Below the pieces are notes generated by a model that was not told the origin of the DNA, made no database searches, and saw nothing but the letters and a program-made list of their open reading frames with translations. A stretch of DNA of 64,000 nucleotides. Source: Anoplopoma fimbria. Lineage: Eukaryota; Chordata; Actinopteri; Perciformes; Anoplopomatidae. The stretch's first letter is position 1. Each line of letters opens with the position of its first letter. Position numbers and translations under genes: made by a program. The stretch lies in contig NC_072456.1 in NCBI RefSeq assembly GCF_027596085.1, positions 26,847,169-26,911,168 of the forward strand. The letters run 5' to 3'. Below are positions 56,833 to 64,000 of the stretch, piece after piece.

Positions 56833-58973
56833 GAAGGCTGAATGGAGCCCTGCAGAGAGCGAAACACACCACACCCTTTCATTCTGCTGTGGACGGAGCA
56901 GCAGACACCAACCCTCTGGCTCGAAAACAAACCCTCAAATACCAGATTTATATTTGCTGATCTATGGGAATCTATGAAGGACTAAAGCTGACATTATAAT
57001 AAATAAATAATAAATGTTAACAGATATAGAGGTCAAAAAGACCCTTAAGTATAATTTTGACTTAAAAGAACCTCTTAAAGTATACAATATTTTAAGTATT
57101 GACTTACAGGGAAAGAAAAAAAATAGTTTTATTTTCTGTAATTTATTAATTTTGCTTTTATAAAAAGTATAAAAAAAGTTTATTCGAAAATGATGACACA
57201 AAATATAATAAATTAATAAATTACTTAATAAATAAATAAAATAAAGAAATGCAGAAATAAAATCCTCATGTGTGCAGAATCATATGGAAATAAATAGAAA
57301 AAAAACAATGTATTTATTTATTTGACAAAGTACTTATTTTGGTATTCATTCATTGTCATATTTAGTTGTTTTCTAATTTCACCTTTATTTACCTAATTAA
57401 ACAAATAATAACTTAATTTATGTATTTTTTTATTATAAATAAATAAATAAAAATCTTTGACCCATGCCTTTATTTATGGAGTCATGTATTAATTATAATG
57501 TTCTTTTCACTCTTCCATAGGATTCAGCCTTTCGAGTGTTTGGGATTATTACATGGTCTCGATTTGTGCGTGTGTATATATATGTATATGTGTGTGTGTG
57601 TGTGTGTACAATGCAGGACCAGTCCCAGTAGCCACGACCATTTGTCCTGTACTTGCCAGGTGCTCCCAACTCAAAGTGGTCTATTTAGATCCTGACTAAC
57701 CCGAGCTATTCCTGTTCAGGCCTAACTGGGCCGTTTTTTAAGTGGCCTGCTTAGCTCTGCCATGTGGGATCTATTAAGTGAGGGCCAGTATATTTGGTTT
57801 GAGCACTGTCATATTTTATTGTCATGATTCCCCATCGTCCTGCAGCCACAGATCAGAGAGGCACCCCCAGAGGTTTCCATGGTGACAGGGGTGGTTTGGC
57901 TGCACCCCAGGGTTCGCTTTGCAGCACTTTTGATGGTCAGCAGACTGTGGCCTGGACAAAAAGCAAGTTTTGTGTTTTTGTGTTTGTTTGGGAGACAGAT
58001 TCCAACAAAGGCACAGAAAATCCATGACCTTGTTAAAAAAATGTTTGTTGCCCACAATGCATCACATTAGAAGGATGTTTACCTGTGTGCTATGAAGGGT
58101 TTAGAGTAGGAGTGAGTTGGATTTAGAGAAATCCATGGAGACAGTTGGACTAACAGCTTTGTATGAATGAGTTCAGTGTTTGCCGCACTGAAATAGTTTC
58201 TTAGTCTTTTAATTGAGTCTTAAATGTGTTTTTTCTTGCCCTTCTGTCTCGTGTGGAATTTGGCAGTTTGGGCTGCTCCCTCCAATCTCTCAACCGTCCG
58301 AGCTTTGTGTGCACGTCTGACCGTGTGACTCAGCGTGGCCGTCCTGGTGTGAGACTGTCAGAGGCTCAGTGTGTGTCACGCTGTCAGGAGGAGAAGCTCG
58401 GTGTGCAACCTTAAAAATCTGGGAAATCATCTGTGACTTTGGTTTAACCAACGGGGAGCAGCACAACGACTCAGGTAACAGATTGAACTATCTAATGGCT
58501 GATGTCGTTTGCTTGTAAACGTGGTAATTTTTTTTTCACTTTGTCTTCACGGTCTTAAACACACATTGATTGTTGTACGAGATTAGAACACCAAGTGAAC
58601 ACTCGCCCTGAATGAGTCATGTGGTCGTCATCTCGTTGAACCCGGCGGGGGATTTAATGTCTTTCTGGAGAACATTGCAAATTTTTATGTTTTACTTTGG
58701 AAAGAGGTGTGAAGTTGCGCTCTGAAACAAAAGCTGATAGAACTGTGCGTCATATGAAGGAATGAATGAGGTTATATTGTTCATTGTGAAAAAAAGAAAA
58801 GATTTGTTAGCGTCACCGCTTTTAATTTTACTGATTTCTCTCAGCCCTCCGACAAAACTGACTTAAATTAAACTGAATATGTGTGCTTATGTGTGTGTGT
58901 GTGGGCATCCCCATGAGTGCCGAGGTGTGTGTATTCGTAGCTCAGCTGCTGCATATGTCTGTCACTATTTCAG

Positions 58974-59084
<111 letters not shown>

Positions 59085-62000
59085 TCATTCAATTGATTCC
59101 TACACGGACAGAAAAATTCAAGCTTTTTGATTTGAAACAAAAAGAACTGCAACACAAAAAGTATATAGAGTATTTGATAGATTACTAATAAATTCCTACC
59201 AACCACAGAATGAATTTAACATTTCATTGTCACTGAGGTCTGCTCTCCTGTAATGGATCACTTTAAAAAAAACACTTTGCCAATGTATCCTGCCCCCCCC
59301 CCCCGTTTGGATTAAAATTTCTCTGGAGTAAAGTGTTCTCCGTTGCTTCCGGTCGGAGCTTCTCCGACTGTCATCTGCAGCTGCCTGCTGTCCGGAACAT
59401 TCCAGTGAACTCTGACCCGTGTTCCTGTGCCCAGTTTAACAAAGTTCCATCATCAGTTGGCTTCTGCTGCTTTAACGAGGGAGGATTCCTGCATTCATCA
59501 TCTTTAAATCAAGATGTTAGCGGATGCATGCTTTTAGAAGAACACTTAAACATCTTGAGATGCTAATATTACATTTTTTCTCTCGATGACAACACTGAAA
59601 CGCAATTTAGTGTAATTTTTTACATCTAGTGGAGCATTTTCTAGATCTTAAACATCCAGTTTTTAAGTAATTCAGAACAACTTTTGGTGTCACTGTCATT
59701 TAATATTATGTAGTCTCAAGTAGTGTGTCCCAATAATCATTTCAACCGCTCTGAAATCAGTAAACCATAAAAAGTTCTAAATGTTATCCTTGACTTTGAT
59801 ATAGTAGTTTACAAGGCTTTTTTCTTCATAAAAAGTTTCTATTTTTATTGATTAAAACAAATCTTGTCATTGTTGTTTTAATGATGTATTATGAGGTAGT
59901 GTAAACAGCTCATAATACATCTCTGATATCTATTTATGTTGTTGTGAAAACATCTCCTTCAAACCACTGGATTTTTTCAGGTTTCTCACATCATTCTAAC
60001 TTTATTTTTTTATCTTCGCCTAATCATCATTTTGACTGAACAGAACCTGAACGCATCATAATGTAACATAACAGAACCTTCGTTTGTTAGCTGTTAGCGG
60101 TGCTGCTAACGTTACTAGCTCTCCTCCTGTTGATTTAAACACGGATGTTTGTTTACAATGTAACATTATCAGAGACTAGAAAAGCAAAAATGATGTCCTG
60201 ATCTCATATTTTACTGAATATTGGAGGATAACAATCGTCAGTAAAACTTTATTAACAACCTGAGCAGCACACAACAGTTGACATATTATGGATTAAAAAA
60301 AATGTCTCTTTTAAAGGTGCAACGGCATCATGCCACAAATAAATAGGGGGCGGCATTTAACCCCTGTACTGCGTCCATAAGATCTAAATTTACAGCCATC
60401 GGTTATAAGATAAAAAAGCCGACTTCTAACCAAACTGCTGAAACTCTGAGCCGCTCAAAATAACACTGCTATGTTATGATCTTCACGTGTGGCGTCGGCC
60501 TGTAGTTTACGTTAGCCATCTTTGAGTTTACCGTGACACTAATCAGATACCGGTCTGTGTACATTTTGATACTATGTTTATTTATCGGATTTAATTGAAA
60601 GAGGCAGAAACAAGAAAACAACTTGTATTTTTGTTTTATACTTTTATGCCAGCAGGAGACTAGTTTGCTGGGAGCTACCTAACATTTTAGATCCCATTGT
60701 TAATGTTAATGTTTTGTATCACTTAACCCAAAAATTACAGACAATACAGGTTGCAGATTACATGTTGATCGTTTGATCCAGCTCCCCCTTAACCCCCATC
60801 ATTATCGCTGTTTTTATAAAGTTTCAAACTTAAATCCTGGCAACATCTTAGAGAGAAATTATGTTTTAAGCACTAGAGATGGGGAGAAAATCAAATGGAG
60901 TCGCTTACATCTAATGCATGTGAACTTGTTCCTGGTTTAATGATGTAAACGTCTTGTTAGGCAGGTAAATGATGCATTCAGTGGGACCAATATTGGTACC
61001 ACTGCAAACCTGGAATGCAGGTAAATGATGCACTGATGTGGTTCAATGGAAAATGACTGTAATAAGGCGGGCTGTGGTGGGAATAACTATTTTTCAGCTG
61101 TAGTGAGTTTGTACTTTCAGACCTTACATAAGGCCTCGTAGAGCTGCATTCATTGTTGGTTTGAGTCAGCATGCATGGGAAAGAGGAAAACCAATATGCT
61201 TTCCATCTTGTGTTTGCATGAATGAGGAGATTGCTCTGCCGTGGATAATAAAACCAACATTGCTTAGCTACAGAGTTTGGATAGTTTCAGTTGACCTCTA
61301 TTGGAGTTTGTAATTTGGGATAAAGACAGCCTTGATGCCGCTCTTCTAGTCCAGTTGCACTTTGGTTGACTTCTGTGGTCCGAAACATAAAAACTAAGAG
61401 TCAAAAGACAAACTTGTTTCAAGTAGTATACAGTCTACCCTGTCTTTATAACCCATATTGATTGTTGATTGGCTCTTGGGTGTGTTTATAGAGCCTGTCA
61501 CGCCTACATCCTGTCAAGGTCGTTTTGTTTTTTGTGATTGAACCTTCCTCCTTTTATTTTCTCCGCTCTGTGCTCTGGCCTCCGCTCGTTTGGGTTTGTG
61601 GTGAAACTGAGCCTGGTTTCATAAAAATTTTCCATCAACAGCAGCAAATAACAACAGGGTCAGATGAGGAGAGCGTGGACTGCTCAGCACGCACTATGGA
61701 GGATTTGGCCTGTCCCGTGGAAATGCTCTTCTTCTTCTTCTTCTTCTGAATTTAAATCGGTTAGCAAAGGGAGCACCATGAAACCGAGATCATCCTTCTG
61801 TCTTTATCCCAGGCATCATCTGGCATCAATTGTCTTATGTGTAACTGCTTTCTCATATGCTACGTGTACCCATGGAGCTGGTAACAGGCTGGTTGACTGT
61901 GATGGTGATTTGTTTAGTCACCATCTTGGCTGGCTGAATGAAAAAGTGAGGCGTCACTCACTGGAGCATATTTTGCATGCATGTTCCGAATAGTTGAGTT

Positions 62001-64000
62001 TTATAACGGTATTGTGTTAAAGAGGAAATGGGTGGTGAAGCTTCTGTCTGCCAAGAAATTTGTACCTTCGCTCACAGAGTGTACTGCTATTCTAACACAC
62101 CCTGCTTCCCCTGCAAATGAGACTGTTGATGATGGAGTTCCTTCTAAGCCTTTCTAGGCTGTATAGGCGTGTTCTGGGGACTCCCTGAGATGGAACAGGC
62201 AACCAGGGAGCTCCACCATGAACTACATCCCTTCAAGGGCTTTTTTTTTCTGTTTGCATTCCCAGTGCCAATAGGAACACAGAAGTCACGTAAGCCGGCC
62301 AGCGCCGCTCTCACAGATCACCAGCTGGTAGATCAACAAAACACTTGTTCGCTACGTTCACTATGTTTGCTAAAGGCTCTGTTAGGCCCCGATCACATCG
62401 AGATGCTTGGCTAGAAATGCAAGGCCCGCAAAACCGTTGTTGTACTATGGTCAATGCTCGTCACTGTTTTGTCAACTTCTCAAAGCCAGCGCTCGTCAAT
62501 GTCACACGTAGCTAAGGTAGCCAATCAAATCGATGTGGTGGGGCTAGCTGGTTGCTAGCTGTTGGGCTGTGGGAGGGCTAGAGAGTATGTGAGAGGGAAG
62601 AGGGAGTTCATCTCATCTTCTCATGTTGTGATAGTTTCATGTAGTGAGGGAGCGCATAATCCATTTTCTGTTAATGCCGTTCTGAGTGACCTGCTATGCC
62701 AAGGTGTTGTGTCATCAGACACTTAGATGTTTTTAGTAGTATAGGAATAAATTACTCTGTTGCATGCCACAATCATATAAAAACAAGCAAAATAGCTGTG
62801 ATGAAAGTATCTGTTGCTATTTCAGTTTGAATTGGCTTCTTCAGCTCAGTGGGTGTGCCAAATGCTACTGGGTTAGCCTTTCTGCTACTGGGTTAGCTTT
62901 AACAGGTTAACACACCAAACAGATTTTTTAAAATGCTGGTTGCCGGTGCCGCATGTGTTCGATCAATCACTGTACACCACTTGCACCACTAATTGTTCCT
63001 CTTGTGCTGGGAGTGTTGCTTCTCTGAAATCGGAGCTAAAACTAAAAAACTCCCTCAAAACAGCGTTCTAAGAACTAGGACCAATCCTAGTTCTTGCAGG
63101 GTGGACAAAATAAAAATTGGGGTTCTTAGAACTAAGTTCTTAGAACTGAAAAGGTTCCTCCAGTCGAAAAAATGCCTTATGTGACTCAACAAAGTCCCCA
63201 CTCCTTCACTGGAGAGAACACTCTGCTGTTTAGGTCCAACACCATGTTCAGCACATTCCACAGAAATAGAGAGGGGATTTAATAAACATTACCGTCTGTC
63301 TCTAAATGAGTTTACACAGTAATTATACATAATGGTCGATCATTAAGGTTGATTAATAAGGGGTTTTATTGTTGTGCTTGTTGGGAATGGTTTGTGCCTC
63401 TTAGTTCGTGCTCAGTCAACCCTCAGAGGAGCACAAGCCGACGAGTCCTGTGCTCTGCTCTGTGTTGCGTTAAATTGTGCCCAAACAAATGTACAATTTC
63501 CATTCCTGAACTCCTACAGAGCAGATGGTTTTACATTCTGCAAGGAGAGCCTGGCAGACCTGAGTGCCATAACCAGAATGGAAAACTACTGAAGACATTT
63601 AATTAAAAACAAACTTATAAGATCCTGAATTACAATTCTATTTTTGCATTTTTGTACACGTGTTGCCGCACAGAAATGCCATATTTATTTCTTGGGATCT
63701 GGATGGATTCTGGACACTCATTCCCAACTCCTAGAATCCCGAGGCTCGGTTAGTAGCGTCTGATCGTCTGATATGTATAAGACAGACATTTGCTTTCAAC
63801 TAACTCCAATGTAAACCCATCCGTGTCATTATTAGACGGTCAGCTGACAGAGTTTAAAAAGCTAGAAAGTCAGCGTAGGACAATCACAGGACTTTCACCC
63901 AGGAGATTGCTGTTCGTGTCTGTTGAAACCAAGTCAATGTCGACACATTTTACTTTCGTTTTAGTATGTAACTTAGATATGTTAGGTATGTTACTTATGT

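Overview
The window is nuclear DNA from a ray-finned fish, most likely a percomorph. Genes are split into many short exons with canonical GT-AG introns. The spaces between exons carry long (GT)n tracts and typical fish transposon debris: hAT and Tc1 non-autonomous elements, L2-like and jockey/Rex-like LINE ends, and an ATCC-tailed interspersed repeat. No bacterial, viral or CRISPR-like organisation was seen.

Three protein-coding genes are supported. (1) 823-21144, minus strand: slain2, a microtubule plus-end protein, complete in 8 coding exons (about 533 aa once one 1-base frameshift in exon 5 is allowed for). (2) 25185-34755, minus strand: anapc4, the APC/C platform subunit, complete in 27 coding exons. 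Every splice phase fits and the product is 802 aa. A non-coding first exon and CpG-rich promoter lie near 37029-37270. (3) 43552-44544, plus strand: the first coding exon of palladin (palld), containing the conserved N-terminal motif, the SSSPDSGYL block and the start of the first Ig domain. It has one 1-base frameshift in a C run. The rest of palladin lies beyond the right edge, so 44545-64000 is intron with no recognisable exon. slain2 and anapc4 are in tandem on the minus strand; palladin points away from anapc4. The genes do not form a pathway; all three are housekeeping or cytoskeletal genes.

The most unusual parts are at the two minus-strand promoters. The slain2 promoter/5'UTR (21231-21422) is duplicated almost intact 1.5 kb upstream (22750-22939). 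Both copies sit in an AT-rich tandem array of about 60-bp units (21.4-24.0 kb). The anapc4 promoter lies in the 524-bp loop of a near-perfect 335-bp inverted repeat (36514-36847 / 37372-37710). Each arm holds an L2-like LINE tail plus about 165 bp of non-LINE flank, and one arm is inserted inside a hAT element. A purine-rich VNTR of about 41 bp abuts the slain2 exon 1 donor, and a 400-bp CU-rich tract abuts the exon 4 donor.

The other long non-coding stretches are introns or intergenic DNA containing repeats. I found no clearly novel protein system; the candidates for a second look are structural.
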